From: an archaeon
GTDB lineage: Archaea; Nanobdellota; Nanobdellia; SCGC-AAA011-G17; GW2011-AR20
DNA: 40,155 nucleotides
Assembly (NCBI GenBank): GCA_002687185.1
Contig: NYZO01000045.1
Location: 1-40,155, forward strand
Direction: 5' to 3'
The notes under the pieces are model-generated. The model was not told where the DNA came from. It saw only the letters and a program-made list of their open reading frames with translations, and made no database searches. Every line of letters starts with the position of its first letter. Position 1 is the stretch's first letter. Shown here piece after piece: positions 1 through 10,307 of this stretch. A program made the translations under genes and the position numbers.

Positions 1-2
1 AG

Positions 3-764
3 ATGAAACATCTTAAAGATACATACGACGTAAAGGACATAGGCTTTTGGGACGATATCTTCGGTTTATCAAAAAAGTGGCTTCGCGAATTTTGTACGAA
101 ACTTATTGATGCTGATCTTAACATAGTCTGGAGTTGTCTTATCCGTGTCGATTTGGTTGACCGTGAGATCTTGCATCTTATGAAAAAGGCTGGTTGTTGG
201 ATGATCTTTTACGGATGCGAGAGTTTAGATAATGAGATTCTCCAAGCCTTAGATAAGAAGACTACGGCAGAGATGAATCTTCAAGCAATAAGGTTAACAA
301 AAGAGGCTGGCATCGAGGTTCGGGCCAATATGATCGTCGGTTGCCCTACTGAAACGCCTGAAAAAGTAAAGAAGGTGGTAAAGCTTTTCTGCAAGGAGGA
401 TCCAGATTATATTAAGTTTGACGTAATGACTCCGTACCCTAGCACAAGGATTTACGATCAAATTAAAGAGGGTAAATGGGGCAGGATGGTAGAGAGTGAC
501 CGGGAAAGGTTTACTAATTCTACTGCAATTTTCGTTCCGTTTGGTTACAAGGACGCACGCGAAGTTGAAAAGATGAGACGGTACGCGTTCACTAGGTTTT
601 ATTTCAGGCCAGGATATCTTATTAAAAAAGTATTTTCTATACGGTCCATGAACGATGTTAGACGATACTACGATGGTTTTGGCACCATTAAGAATCTCGC
701 GCTTGAGTTAGTTAAATTAAATTTCAGTCGACCTCAAACTGCATTAAAAACTGCAAAGGCTTAG
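3..764 (+). CDS. Radical SAM protein, C-terminal part (probably truncated by window edge)
   Basis: YGCESLDNEILQALDKK...AGIEVRANMIVGCPTETPEKV is typical of the B12-binding/radical SAM (MiaB/Elp3-like fold) C-terminal half; no CxxxCxxC within the visible part. Confidence 0.75.
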   Translation: MKHLKDTYDVKDIGFWDDIFGLSKKWLREFCTKLIDADLNIVWSCLIRVDLVDREILHLMKKAGCWMIFYGCESLDNEILQALDKKTTAEMNLQAIRLTKEAGIEVRANMIVGCPTETPEKVKKVVKLFCKEDPDYIKFDVMTPYPSTRIYDQIKEGKWGRMVESDRERFTNSTAIFVPFGYKDAREVEKMRRYAFTRFYFRPGYLIKKVFSIRSMNDVRRYYDGFGTIKNLALELVKLNFSRPQTALKTAKA

Positions 765-807
765 ACAAGTGTTATTAAGTAATTCTTATAGTTTTTTTGT
801 ACAGTTA

Positions 808-2334
808 TTACTTTATAAATCTCCGAATAAACCCAATTTTCCTACCTATTCTTCCTTCAAAGATCTCTATCACTGTTAGATCATCTTTGTCTAATGTTCT
901 TGTTATCAATAAAGAGATAGTATAAATCACTAAAAATACTAATGAAGCGGCTATTAACCGATAAAGATTATCCACTATAAATTGACTGATTATTATTCTC
1001 ATTATTAGAAACACGATTATAGCCGATATTAAGATCTTCAAATTATTAAATTTAAACGGGTTCATTTTGGTCATATGATACACTTCTATTGTTTGGAGTA
1101 TCGAGATTATTACAATGGCAGTTCCAGTAGCAATAGCTGCTCCTATTATTCCATAGCTTCTGATTAGAAAGTAATTTAGTACAATATTAAATACAGCAGC
1201 GATAGCCGAGTTTAAAAATATTAATTTAGTCTTTTTAAGCACCATAAGTATTCGTGTTGCACCGCTCGTTAGATAAGATAAAAAGTAACATGTTGCAAGT
1301 AGGATCAGAACCGGCGCACCGACCGCGTATTCTTTCCCGAAAAATATGTTTAGGATCTGTTCTGAGAATATGAACACAAGTGTTAGAAAAACCGCATTTA
1401 TCATTAAGATCCATTTAGTAACGGACTTGTATACTAATTTGAGTTCATCTTTGTTACCTTTAGAGTATAATTCAGTCATCACCGGCAACACTAGTACCAT
1501 TAAAGCATACGGCACCAAATACATTAGGTTCGCTGTTGGCGACGCTGCATTATAAATTCCAACTAACGACGCATTCAAAAAATACCCTAACATGAACGTA
1601 TCGGTCCAAAGAAGTATCAGTCCAATTATCCCATAAAACAATAATGGCCATGAATAACTGAACAATTCTTTATTGAATGTTGTTTTTTCTTTTTTCACAA
1701 ATGAAAATACTTTTCTGTTTAAGAAATAAAACGATAGAATTAGTGTCCCAAATGACGCTATTACATACGCAGCCACTGCTCCTAACACTCCGAACGCGAA
1801 TACAAACAAGAAAAGGAATGTAAGTGTAATTTTAACTACCCCTTCAATTATATGTTTGATATAAACTTCATATTCTACTCTTTGAAACGCTTTAAACGTG
1901 CTTAGAAATATCTCACTTACTGCGCTTAGCGGTATCGCAAAAGCTATTATTTTTAAGATCATACTTAAATCTTGGTTATTGAAGAATGTTATAGCAACCC
2001 AGTCTGAAAATTTAAACAATAAAAAGGCAAGTATTAGGCTTATTGGTATCGTTATTTTAAGTGCTGTATTAATGACTTGTCTAATTTTTTTATTATCGTT
2101 TATTCCTTTGTAATATGCAACATATCTCACTACTCCGTTCCCTAACCCAAATAACGCTACAACGTTTAATATCCCAAAAACTGCCAACCCTAGTGAAAAT
2201 AGGCCGTATTGTTCAGCACCAATCCTTGCAACAACTATTCTGTAGAGGTATGTTAAAAGTTTGCTTATGAATAGCCCTACCATGACCAGTCCAGCTCCTT
2301 TAGCTATGGTCTGCAAAGACTTATGTTCTTCCAT
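808..2334 (-). CDS. Polysaccharide flippase/Wzx-like MATE-superfamily membrane protein
   Basis: ~12-14 hydrophobic segments; LVMVGLFISKLLTYLYRIVVARIGAEQYGLFSLG N-terminal signature. Start moved to ATG 2334 because TTTTATACC (centre ~2360) sits ~26 nt upstream. Confidence 0.85.
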   Translation of the reverse strand: MEEHKSLQTIAKGAGLVMVGLFISKLLTYLYRIVVARIGAEQYGLFSLGLAVFGILNVVALFGLGNGVVRYVAYYKGINDNKKIRQVINTALKITIPISLILAFLLFKFSDWVAITFFNNQDLSMILKIIAFAIPLSAVSEIFLSTFKAFQRVEYEVYIKHIIEGVVKITLTFLFLFVFAFGVLGAVAAYVIASFGTLILSFYFLNRKVFSFVKKEKTTFNKELFSYSWPLLFYGIIGLILLWTDTFMLGYFLNASLVGIYNAASPTANLMYLVPYALMVLVLPVMTELYSKGNKDELKLVYKSVTKWILMINAVFLTLVFIFSEQILNIFFGKEYAVGAPVLILLATCYFLSYLTSGATRILMVLKKTKLIFLNSAIAAVFNIVLNYFLIRSYGIIGAAIATGTAIVIISILQTIEVYHMTKMNPFKFNNLKILISAIIVFLIMRIIISQFIVDNLYRLIAASLVFLVIYTISLLITRTLDKDDLTVIEIFEGRIGRKIGFIRRFIK

Positions 2335-2493
2335 ACAGGCTTGTTTTTGTGCATGGTATAAAATCTTTTCTAAAAGTCTAAGTTTGGTTGTCAAATTGGG
2401 TGTCTAGTATTATTTATCTTGATAATTTGTTTAATAAGTGATAGCCTCTTTCATCCATAATTATTTTAAATAAACTTAGAGCTTCAAATAGTA

Positions 2494-4386
2494 ATGGAGA
2501 TCTTAATCATTAAAACAGGTGCCATGGGCGACGTCGTACGAACTACAGCAATCTTATCATCTATCAAAGAAAAATATCCTGACAGTAAAATACATTGGTT
2601 AGTAAAGCTTGGCTCAGAGCCATTACTTACAAACACTCCGCTAGTTGACTATATTTACACTAGCAAAGAATCTCTTCCCTCTCCTCAATTCGATTGGGTC
2701 ATAAACTTAGAGGAAGATATGGAATGGGCAGAACTTACAACAACATTAAAACCTAAAAAAATAAGTGGCAATTATTTGCAAAACGGCCAAATCGTCCCTA
2801 CTTCGTCAGCAAAATCCTGGTTTGATATGAGTTTGCTCGGCAAAAAACCAGAAAACGACATCTTAAAAGAACAAAACAAAAAAACACACACAGAGATTTT
2901 ATTAGATATCATAGAACTCCCGACAACAAGAGCTCCTACCGAACCATTATATTTTTTAGACCACGCCCAAAAAGAAGTTGCAAACACATTCAGACGCCGT
3001 TATAATATTCAAGATCACGAATTGGTCATCGGTATAAACGCGGCCGCAGGTACAAAATGGCCCTCAAAGAATTTAAACATTCAAAAGACGGTTGAGTTAA
3101 TCCATAAGGTACATGACACGTTTAAACCTAAAATTATTTTGTTTGGTGGACAAGCAGAACATGCCCGGAACGAAGAAATTATCGCTAAGTCGAACGTCCC
3201 TATTATTTACGCCGGTTGTGGAAACAATCTCAAAGAATTCCCTGCCATGATTAGTGTATGCAACTTATTTATTACTACGGACACGTTAGGTTTACATTTA
3301 GCTTTGGCATTGAAAAGAAAAACAATTGTATTAATGGGTCCAACATCTAACTCTGAGATAGACACTTATGATTTGGGCCCGAAAATTATCGCCGATTCGG
3401 ATTGTTTATGTTGTTATAATCCAAGTTGTAAAAGCATGGATTCAATTAACATTGAGTCAGTCATCCAATCTACTAAACAGCTCTTAGATCAAAAAGTGTC
3501 CATTATTATTACCTCTTTCAACGAACCTACTGTGAATTTAGCGATTGACGCTATAGTTAATCAAGAGATCCCTCACCATCATGAGATCATTGTTGCCGAC
3601 CCTAACCCTCAAACAGAGGTTTTAGTAAATCAATACAAACAGAAATATCCTTCTATTCGCTATTTTAAGGATCCAGGGGAAGGTAAATCATTAGCATTAA
3701 ATTTATTATTCAAAGAGCTCAAAGGAAAGACTGATCTATTAATTTTAACTGACGGTGATGTGACATTGGGCCCTAACAGCATCAAAGAGATAGTCAACGC
3801 ATTCAACGATCCTAAAGTTGGTTGTGTGAGCGGTCGTGTTATGTCGGCAAACACTAGGAACAACATGCTCGGTTTTTGGAGTCATTTATTAGTAGACGCA
3901 GGTGCACACAGCGTACGAAAAGATCTTAACCAGTCACAGAACTTTTTAGAATGTAGCGGTTATTTATTCGCCTTTCGGAACATTATTTCTGAAATACCTT
4001 TAGATGTCGCAGAAGACACAATTATCCCTTATTATTTCCACGATCGTGGATATAAGGTTGGTTATGCCGAGAAGGCAGAAGTATTTGTTAAAAACCCTAC
4101 TACTTTCAAGGATTGGTTAAAACAGAGAAAACGGACTGCCAAAGCTCATGAGACTATCCACAAATACGTGGACACAAGTCGTACACCAAGAGTCAAAACA
4201 TTCTCAAACGAGGTACGTTACGGTCTAAGCCGAGCATTAGCCTACCCACAGAACGCTAGAGAATATGTTTGGACAATTAACTTATTTTTTGCGCGATTGT
4301 ATATGTGGGGCGAGGTATTCTTTGACACACGTTTGCGTTCAAAACAGTACAAAGATAACTGGGACCGTGTTGAAACAGCACGCTAA
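2494..4386 (+). CDS. Fused glycosyltransferase: GT9 (heptosyltransferase-like) N-terminal domain + GT2 C-terminal domain
   Basis: N-term MEILIIKTGAMGDVVRTTAILSSIKEKYP and TTDTLGLHLALALKRKTIVLMGPT (GT9); C-term VSIIITSFNE...LLILTDGDVTLGP (GT2). Confidence 0.85.
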   Translation: MEILIIKTGAMGDVVRTTAILSSIKEKYPDSKIHWLVKLGSEPLLTNTPLVDYIYTSKESLPSPQFDWVINLEEDMEWAELTTTLKPKKISGNYLQNGQIVPTSSAKSWFDMSLLGKKPENDILKEQNKKTHTEILLDIIELPTTRAPTEPLYFLDHAQKEVANTFRRRYNIQDHELVIGINAAAGTKWPSKNLNIQKTVELIHKVHDTFKPKIILFGGQAEHARNEEIIAKSNVPIIYAGCGNNLKEFPAMISVCNLFITTDTLGLHLALALKRKTIVLMGPTSNSEIDTYDLGPKIIADSDCLCCYNPSCKSMDSINIESVIQSTKQLLDQKVSIIITSFNEPTVNLAIDAIVNQEIPHHHEIIVADPNPQTEVLVNQYKQKYPSIRYFKDPGEGKSLALNLLFKELKGKTDLLILTDGDVTLGPNSIKEIVNAFNDPKVGCVSGRVMSANTRNNMLGFWSHLLVDAGAHSVRKDLNQSQNFLECSGYLFAFRNIISEIPLDVAEDTIIPYYFHDRGYKVGYAEKAEVFVKNPTTFKDWLKQRKRTAKAHETIHKYVDTSRTPRVKTFSNEVRYGLSRALAYPQNAREYVWTINLFFARLYMWGEVFFDTRLRSKQYKDNWDRVETAR

Positions 4387-4456
4387 ATTAATTGATTAAC
4401 ATTAAAATTCTCAAATTAATAAAGTATTAAAACGTCTAAAAAGCTGTTTATTTCTT

Positions 4457-5839
4457 ATGGATAAAAGGCATATTATTTACTTTTTCATAGTCTATGTTTT
4501 GCTTTTGAGTCTATTTTCAATTTATAGCCCTCGTACAGGCATCCATGATACTGGCGAGTATGTAACTATTGCGAAAGCTATAAGCGGCATCAATAACGCC
4601 TCTTTATTCTCAGCACACTCTATTGTCTACCCTGTATTTTTATCTTTTTTCATCAACTTATCTCAAGGTATGCTAATTCTAAAGCTTACTAGTATATTTT
4701 GGATTTTTGCAACATCTTTAGTTTTATATCGGTATACAAAATTCGGTAAGAAAGCGTTCCTACTTTTTGCGTTATCGCCTATAGTTTGGTATATTAGTAT
4801 CGAGGTGTCACCTATCCTTCCTGTTACGTTCTTATTCCTTTTAAGTTACTTAAATCTCAAATGGTGGGACGAGCATCGGAAGTTAAAAAACCTTGTTCTA
4901 AGCGGAATTTTAATGGGCTTTAGTGTCGCCTTGTGGGGTGGTTCATTATTTTTGCTTGGCATTTTGGGTTTAGTTTACTTGTTAAATCGGAAGGTCTCAA
5001 CAGCGTTGATTTTTTTAGTGGCTGCTGCAGTCGGATTTTCACCTAGGTTAATTATTGACCATGTAATGTTTGGATTTTTTTTACAAACGACTTTAAGATA
5101 TTTCGGTGCAAACGTAACCACTCTCATAGGACTCGGTTCAAGTAAAGTTCCGGGTATTACTCTAGATTTATTATTGAAAGTTTTTCTTTGGATAGCTCCT
5201 GGGTTGATTTTGATTTTTATTAAACGGAGAAAAGAGTTAAGGAAAGAGTTTTGGGTAATTCTTTTGTTTTTGCTTTTCTTTTTCTTCAGGTCTGGCCAGG
5301 GTCGCGGGATTAAATATTTTATAATCATTGCTCCTCTTGTTTGTTTATATCTTGCACAGGTGTTAACGAAAAAACAATTAATTATTTCGTCTGTTCTAGC
5401 TGTTGCGGTCGTACTTTTTTGGGTGGCTCCGTATCACTTTGCAGATTATGAAGAGGCTTATTATCAGGAGGATTTGATTAGTATTCGTGACGAGTTGGGT
5501 TATGATACTATCATTGCCGGTCCGAGTAAGGTATTATCTTATTCATTGTATCTTTGGTCGGACACTCCTAGAATTATCTGGTACGAAGATTTCAAGTTAT
5601 CAAAAGGCGTGGATCAAAAGTATAGTGAATATGTTTTCGCCCAAGGTCAGACTAAACTTCCGTTAAGAAAACGAATGTATTTAGAGATCAGCCTTTTAGG
5701 CGATGAAAACAACTTTGATAATTTACCTATCGTTGCTCCACGTGATATGGATTTCAACGAAGACGGTTACGTTCTAGAAAAATGTTTTAGAGTATTGTGT
5801 GTTTACTCTCCTGTGTCTGAAGTAGTGTTTAACGCTTAA
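4457..5839 (+). CDS. Polytopic membrane protein, glycosyltransferase (GT39/PMT-like) candidate
   Basis: Multiple TM helices, N-terminal YSPRTGIHDTGEYVTIAKAI acidic loop after TM1 resembling GT-C families; adjacent to GT and flippase genes. Confidence 0.6.
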   Translation: MDKRHIIYFFIVYVLLLSLFSIYSPRTGIHDTGEYVTIAKAISGINNASLFSAHSIVYPVFLSFFINLSQGMLILKLTSIFWIFATSLVLYRYTKFGKKAFLLFALSPIVWYISIEVSPILPVTFLFLLSYLNLKWWDEHRKLKNLVLSGILMGFSVALWGGSLFLLGILGLVYLLNRKVSTALIFLVAAAVGFSPRLIIDHVMFGFFLQTTLRYFGANVTTLIGLGSSKVPGITLDLLLKVFLWIAPGLILIFIKRRKELRKEFWVILLFLLFFFFRSGQGRGIKYFIIIAPLVCLYLAQVLTKKQLIISSVLAVAVVLFWVAPYHFADYEEAYYQEDLISIRDELGYDTIIAGPSKVLSYSLYLWSDTPRIIWYEDFKLSKGVDQKYSEYVFAQGQTKLPLRKRMYLEISLLGDENNFDNLPIVAPRDMDFNEDGYVLEKCFRVLCVYSPVSEVVFNA

Positions 5840-6065
5840 AAACTTGAACCAATTAAACGAATTAATCTCATCAATTCGTCGTTCGTTTTCGTCAATCATA
5901 AAAGACTATGAGACGTCTTCTATAATACAGGAACATAAGTACGATAATATGGTCGATTTGATAGAATAATTAGTTAGAAATAATTTGACTCCATCTGTAT
6001 CATCGATCTGATACGTCTTTCTATAACAACAATCTATTTAAAGAGTTTTTTAATAATTAAATTTA

Positions 6066-6335
6066 ATGAAAGAAAAAGAGATCTTTGTTGAAGATTTCCC
6101 CGGGACAACAGACAAAAGAGAGCTATCGGATTTTTTAAATCGTGTCGATCTAATCCAAATTTTCCCTGTAACTATGAGTGCAATCGTATACCGTGGAAAT
6201 GCTATGAATGCTTTTGATGTTCAGAAGGCCTTAACTGAACCAGTTGGAAGCTCCCGTAATGATGCTAAGGATTATGTCGCTGTTAATTATACTTACACTA
6301 GGGTAATTTATACCAAACGCTCATCGGGCAAGTGA
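6066..6335 (+). CDS. Hypothetical protein (89 aa)
   Basis: ORF with TATTTAAAG box ~28 nt upstream of ATG. Confidence 0.55.
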   Translation: MKEKEIFVEDFPGTTDKRELSDFLNRVDLIQIFPVTMSAIVYRGNAMNAFDVQKALTEPVGSSRNDAKDYVAVNYTYTRVIYTKRSSGK

Positions 6336-6399
6336 TCATCTTTATCAATAGATCAAAACACTCAAAGTTAAATCACAATTTTGACGGGTCAAAGAAACA

Positions 6400-6804
6400 C
6401 TAGACTAGATTCCAAAGTAACTTATCTCCATTCTTAACAGGGCGTGGATGGAACTCTTTAAATTCAATATCTACTTTGCCAAAAAAGTCTTCCCAATAGT
6501 GTTTTCCAAGCGCCCTAAAATTCCCCCATATTCGGCCATCAAAATACAATTCTAATCCTAAAATGGAGTCTGGCATTCCTATAATTTCTTTTGGACAATA
6601 CACTTCCTCTACATCTTCTTGTACGAGGTAATCTCGAGCAGATTCACACGCACCCATATCAAGGCATACAACTTTTCCTTTGGGATTGTACGCAATTTCG
6701 AGATTTTGGTTTTTAACTTGATAGATCATCAAAGCAGGTCCTGGGTCTACGTCGATAGCATCGTATTCTAATACGACAAACTTACCTTCAAGGTCTATTT
6801 CCAT
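6400..6804 (-). CDS. Hypothetical protein (134 aa)
   Basis: ORF with AT-rich TATA-like box ~27 nt upstream of ATG. Confidence 0.6.
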   Translation of the reverse strand: MEIDLEGKFVVLEYDAIDVDPGPALMIYQVKNQNLEIAYNPKGKVVCLDMGACESARDYLVQEDVEEVYCPKEIIGMPDSILGLELYFDGRIWGNFRALGKHYWEDFFGKVDIEFKEFHPRPVKNGDKLLWNLV

Positions 6805-7041
6805 AATCCGAAAAGGTAATATGTAAATTATAAGTTTTTCTGTGACACATTTTAGGGTTTTATGGTCTCTTTATCATTAAATTAGGTTAGAAAACATTTT
6901 GACTTCGTATTCGAATTCTATTTTTTCTAAGAAAGATTGGGCGGAATCATCAATCAGATCACTCAAAAATCGTGTGATGTAGGTGTAGAGTTTTTAATAA
7001 ATTCATAACCTTTAATATAGTCTGAGAAGTAGGATTTATCG

Positions 7042-7428
7042 ATGCCAGTTCAATATCTGTCACGTGCACCAGGGATGGGAAGGCCATCTTATCATTTAAG
7101 AGCTATCCTGGAGTTAGATGAATGGCGACATCAATATATACCTAAGGTTCAGGGCAGAGAAACTCAAGTTGTGGATAAAAAAAGAGACTTGAAACCTTTC
7201 CCGGTAATTTCAGAATTACATTTAGAAACAAATTTGGAAAACAAGACTACTCCAATAATCGATCTTGAAGAAAAACATGATAAATATCTTGAAGTTGCAT
7301 ATCGAATCGCAAAAGCAAATGGTATACCAATATTAGAACTTGCTATAACATTCAATTCACTTCACGAACCTCGGGTTAGTGCATTGTTCTTTCAGAGAAA
7401 AACATCGTTAATTGGAAGGCTGTTTTAG
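7042..7428 (+). CDS. Hypothetical protein (128 aa)
   Basis: ORF in ORF-poor strand context; no recognised family. Confidence 0.5.
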   Translation: MPVQYLSRAPGMGRPSYHLRAILELDEWRHQYIPKVQGRETQVVDKKRDLKPFPVISELHLETNLENKTTPIIDLEEKHDKYLEVAYRIAKANGIPILELAITFNSLHEPRVSALFFQRKTSLIGRLF

Positions 7429-7442
7429 TGAAAAAATTGATT

Positions 7443-7937
7443 TTATCTGTTAGATCTAAATGATTGTATTTCCTTCCAATTTTGACGGATTTTCTTAGCT
7501 AAGTAATATCTTGAATTGATATATTTTTGTCCAATTAATCCTGGATTTCTATTGAAACCTATCGACGACTTTGAAATCGCTAAGTGCGGGTTATAATTGT
7601 CTCTATAATATTTTTTTACGATCTCATCAAACGTACGATCACTATAATTTTGTACAGTAGAAACTACGTTATTATGTAATCCTAAAAGTCTATCTGGACG
7701 AGATAATGTTAAAACAAGTTGATCTTCATCAAAGTTCTCATAACCAAGAGTTTGTATCTCAAACGGATAGAATTCAATATTAGATAAATCAGAAACTAAA
7801 CGTTGTTCGTGTTTGGGTTCCATATCAAAAAAACAAAGTGTCGAATGCAACCCTGATTTTGGCAAAACAATATTGTCTCGTCTTAAAATTAAATCTGAAA
7901 TCTCCTTATTCGGTTTAAAATACGCAAGATACTTCAT
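7443..7937 (-). CDS. 2H phosphoesterase / 2'-5' RNA ligase-like protein
   Basis: Two H-x-T/x-hydrophobic motifs: HSTLCFF and NPHLAISKS with spacing typical of 2H superfamily; start refined to ATG 7937, TATA-like box ~26 nt upstream. Confidence 0.65.
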   Translation of the reverse strand: MKYLAYFKPNKEISDLILRRDNIVLPKSGLHSTLCFFDMEPKHEQRLVSDLSNIEFYPFEIQTLGYENFDEDQLVLTLSRPDRLLGLHNNVVSTVQNYSDRTFDEIVKKYYRDNYNPHLAISKSSIGFNRNPGLIGQKYINSRYYLAKKIRQNWKEIQSFRSNR

Positions 7938-7970
7938 AATTAATGTGTTCAATAGTGATATAATAAATAT

Positions 7971-8438
7971 TTGGATGTAGTTTTTTATCAATTAAAACAG
8001 ACATTAGGAAAAATAAATGTTGTCTATATTAATTCTTATTGGAACGGATTTCATGAAATTTCTTTGGGGTTTAACTATATGAATCTCCTTGGTAGAAAAG
8101 AGTTTGAAAATCTAGACTTAGACGGGAAGTCAACTTTATGGTTGAAATTACAAAGTACCAAAGAATGAAAAGGATTAGTACAAGTTGAATTCCTGAATCA
8201 AATTTCCAAAAAGTTTACGAACTTTTCACCTGACATTGGATGGAAATTTGAATCTCATGCATACGCTAAATCTATGTTAGAGGGTGTAGTGTCTTATGTC
8301 GAGAATCCATTAAACTATAGTCGGGATAATCTACCTAATACGGGCGAATCAAACATACAACAAATATCTGGCCGAAAAAATATGCTTAGTGAAGGAAATG
8401 AATCAAAAGTTACAATAATTGAAAAGCTTGCAGCATAA
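7971..8438 (+). pseudogene. Interrupted ORF: 65 codons, in-frame TGA at 8166-8168, then ~90 further codons to TAA at 8436-8438
   Basis: Manual translation past the TGA gives KGLVQVEFLNQISKKFTNFSPDIGWKFESHAYAKSMLEGVVSYVENPLNYSRDNLPNTGESNIQQISGRKNMLSEGNESKVTIIEKLAA*; no ATG near its 5' end. Confidence 0.45.
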
Positions 8439-8469
8439 AATTTTACAGAATTAAGTTACTAAAATACTT

Positions 8470-8907
8470 CTATAATTTTTTTTGTAACACAAGCTTCCTA
8501 AGTAGAATTCTATGCGCTTGCCAAAGTATTATCAGTTCGATGACATATATTATTGACATATGCCAAATAGTTTTAAAATAATTAAATAAGAGTCTGTTCA
8601 TAGTTATAATTAATATTACAATGACGGCTATAACGATCCAGTAAGTTATATTAGCCGGAAAGGCACGTTGCATTCTTTGTTCCCACTTCTTTTTTAGTTT
8701 AGGATCACCGGCTATTACATTATCACATCTTTTAGCTTGCCAGAATACATTAACAAAGAGCAACAGTAACACAATCAACCATCCAACTGAGAGGAAAAAG
8801 TTAGTTTCTTCAGGTAATAAAAACAATGTAAAAAGAAATGCAAGTGGTGCAAGCGTCCATATCAAATGTTTATTTAAAACCTTATTGAGTGACTTTTGCT
8901 TGTCCAT
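8470..8907 (-). CDS. Small membrane protein with two pairs of TM segments (2TM-domain-like)
   Basis: Hydrophobic pairs WTLAPLAFLFTLFLL / VGWLIVLLLLFVNVFW / TYWIVIAVIVILIITM / IIYVIELIILW; TATA ~28 nt upstream. Confidence 0.55.
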   Translation of the reverse strand: MDKQKSLNKVLNKHLIWTLAPLAFLFTLFLLPEETNFFLSVGWLIVLLLLFVNVFWQAKRCDNVIAGDPKLKKKWEQRMQRAFPANITYWIVIAVIVILIITMNRLLFNYFKTIWHMSIIYVIELIILWQAHRILLRKLVLQKKL

Positions 8908-8941
8908 GTTAGAAATAATAAAAATTCAATTATTTATATAA

Positions 8942-9529
8942 CTACCGACTCGAATCAGCTTGCCGTTCAAGTTCATTCTTCTTAGCTATCGCGTTAGACT
9001 GCGCATTCAACTGAAACGCGTGTACTATCTCGCTTGCAAGACATGACGAAATAGATTTTTTCTTATTAAAACTTTTACTGTACGCTCCTTGAACAATGTA
9101 CCTCAAAACCACATCAATCCGTCTTAGAGGAGAACACTCAACAGCTTTAGGATAGCGTGCCCCACCGTACTCAATTGTCGTAATTTCTTCACGAGGCGCT
9201 CCGTTCTCAACAGCTTTAACAAAGACCATCAGAGGATTTTTACCAGTACTTTTCTCAACCATAGCAAACGCTTTCTCAACAATTCCAAACGCGGTTGCAT
9301 ATTTGCCTGTACAGTGTCCGCTCGTAAACTTGTGTTTTTTACCACGATGTCCAGGCACCATTAATTTATTTATAAGACGCTCCACTAGATGTTTTTTACC
9401 ACGTGTTAATTTAGTAAAATTGCGTCCGCTAGTTTTTGGCAGATACATGAATTTAGTTTCGATATATGGTTGAAGGCCTGGATCCTCCACTGTAATGCCA
9501 TCTGTTTCCCATTTTGCAAATAATTTCAT
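8942..9529 (-). CDS. rps7: Ribosomal protein uS7
   Basis: Archaeal S7 motifs ([69 protein letters not shown]); overlaps S12 by 4 nt. Confidence 0.97.
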   Translation of the reverse strand: MKLFAKWETDGITVEDPGLQPYIETKFMYLPKTSGRNFTKLTRGKKHLVERLINKLMVPGHRGKKHKFTSGHCTGKYATAFGIVEKAFAMVEKSTGKNPLMVFVKAVENGAPREEITTIEYGGARYPKAVECSPLRRIDVVLRYIVQGAYSKSFNKKKSISSCLASEIVHAFQLNAQSNAIAKKNELERQADSSR

Positions 9530-9963
9530 CGTCGACCCTTCTCGATCTTTTTCTTTAGTAGCCCGTCTAGGCTTTGATCATTAACTTTTATAATATGCCA
9601 TTTAACGCCTGGAATATCCCCTTTGGACCGGCCTTTAGCGCCACCAATGCATTCAAGAATTATTTCGTCGTGTTCTTCTATAAATTTGATCGCTTCGTTT
9701 CCGGGCACAAACGCAGTCACTCTTTTCCCGTTTTTTAGTAATTGGCATCTAACACATTTACGTAGTGCAGAATTTGGTTGTTTTGCTTCAAGTTGTACTT
9801 TCTCAAGAACTATCGCTTTTGCTTGTGACGAACCTTCTAGCGGATCAGCCTTTCTTTTTAGGTTTAGTATTCGTCGTTTATACCAAGGCGATTGCCATTT
9901 TGAGACACTGCGTCTTTTTTTGAGTTTTTTACCGGCGTTTAAGCCGCGTGATTTCTTTGCCAT
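9526..9963 (-). CDS. rps12: Ribosomal protein uS12
   Basis: [27 protein letters not shown]...[16 protein letters not shown], archaeal/eukaryotic S12. Confidence 0.98.
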   Translation of the reverse strand: MAKKSRGLNAGKKLKKRRSVSKWQSPWYKRRILNLKRKADPLEGSSQAKAIVLEKVQLEAKQPNSALRKCVRCQLLKNGKRVTAFVPGNEAIKFIEEHDEIILECIGGAKGRSKGDIPGVKWHIIKVNDQSLDGLLKKKIEKGRR

Positions 9964-10014
9964 ACTGTAAATTCTCTCATTGAAAAAGATTTTATAAAGC
10001 TTTTGTTATGTGTT

Positions 10015-10260
10015 TTAGACGTACCATTGGTTATGGATATCCAAGCCTTCAAGCTCTAAGTTAATTTCAGGTTCTGAATACAGCTGGTTCCAGGATCCTA
10101 CCATATCTTTCCAATGTTGAAAAGACCTAAACATCCCAAATTGACTATCATATTTTTCTTTAATTTCAGATAAGCATAAAGCAACTTCTGCCGCATTATC
10201 ATATTCTTCTATATATGCATCTAATTTATTTTTATCTGCTATAATTTCTCTTAGTTTCAT
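10015..10260 (-). CDS. Hypothetical protein, paralog of the adjacent 108-aa ORF
   Basis: AEVALCLSEI...WKDMVGSWNQL aligns with EEVALELAEI...WQEIVRFYNQL of 10308..10634. Confidence 0.6.
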   Translation of the reverse strand: MKLREIIADKNKLDAYIEEYDNAAEVALCLSEIKEKYDSQFGMFRSFQHWKDMVGSWNQLYSEPEINLELEGLDIHNQWYV

Positions 10261-10307
10261 TAGGTATTTCAGTCTAGAGTCAATATTTTAAAGTTTTGGT
10301 ATTTGTT

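Noticed and set aside
8166-8168. TGA as selenocysteine or reassigned codon
   Set aside because: TGA is used as a normal stop at other genes in this window and no selenocysteine context was seen; gene decay is simpler
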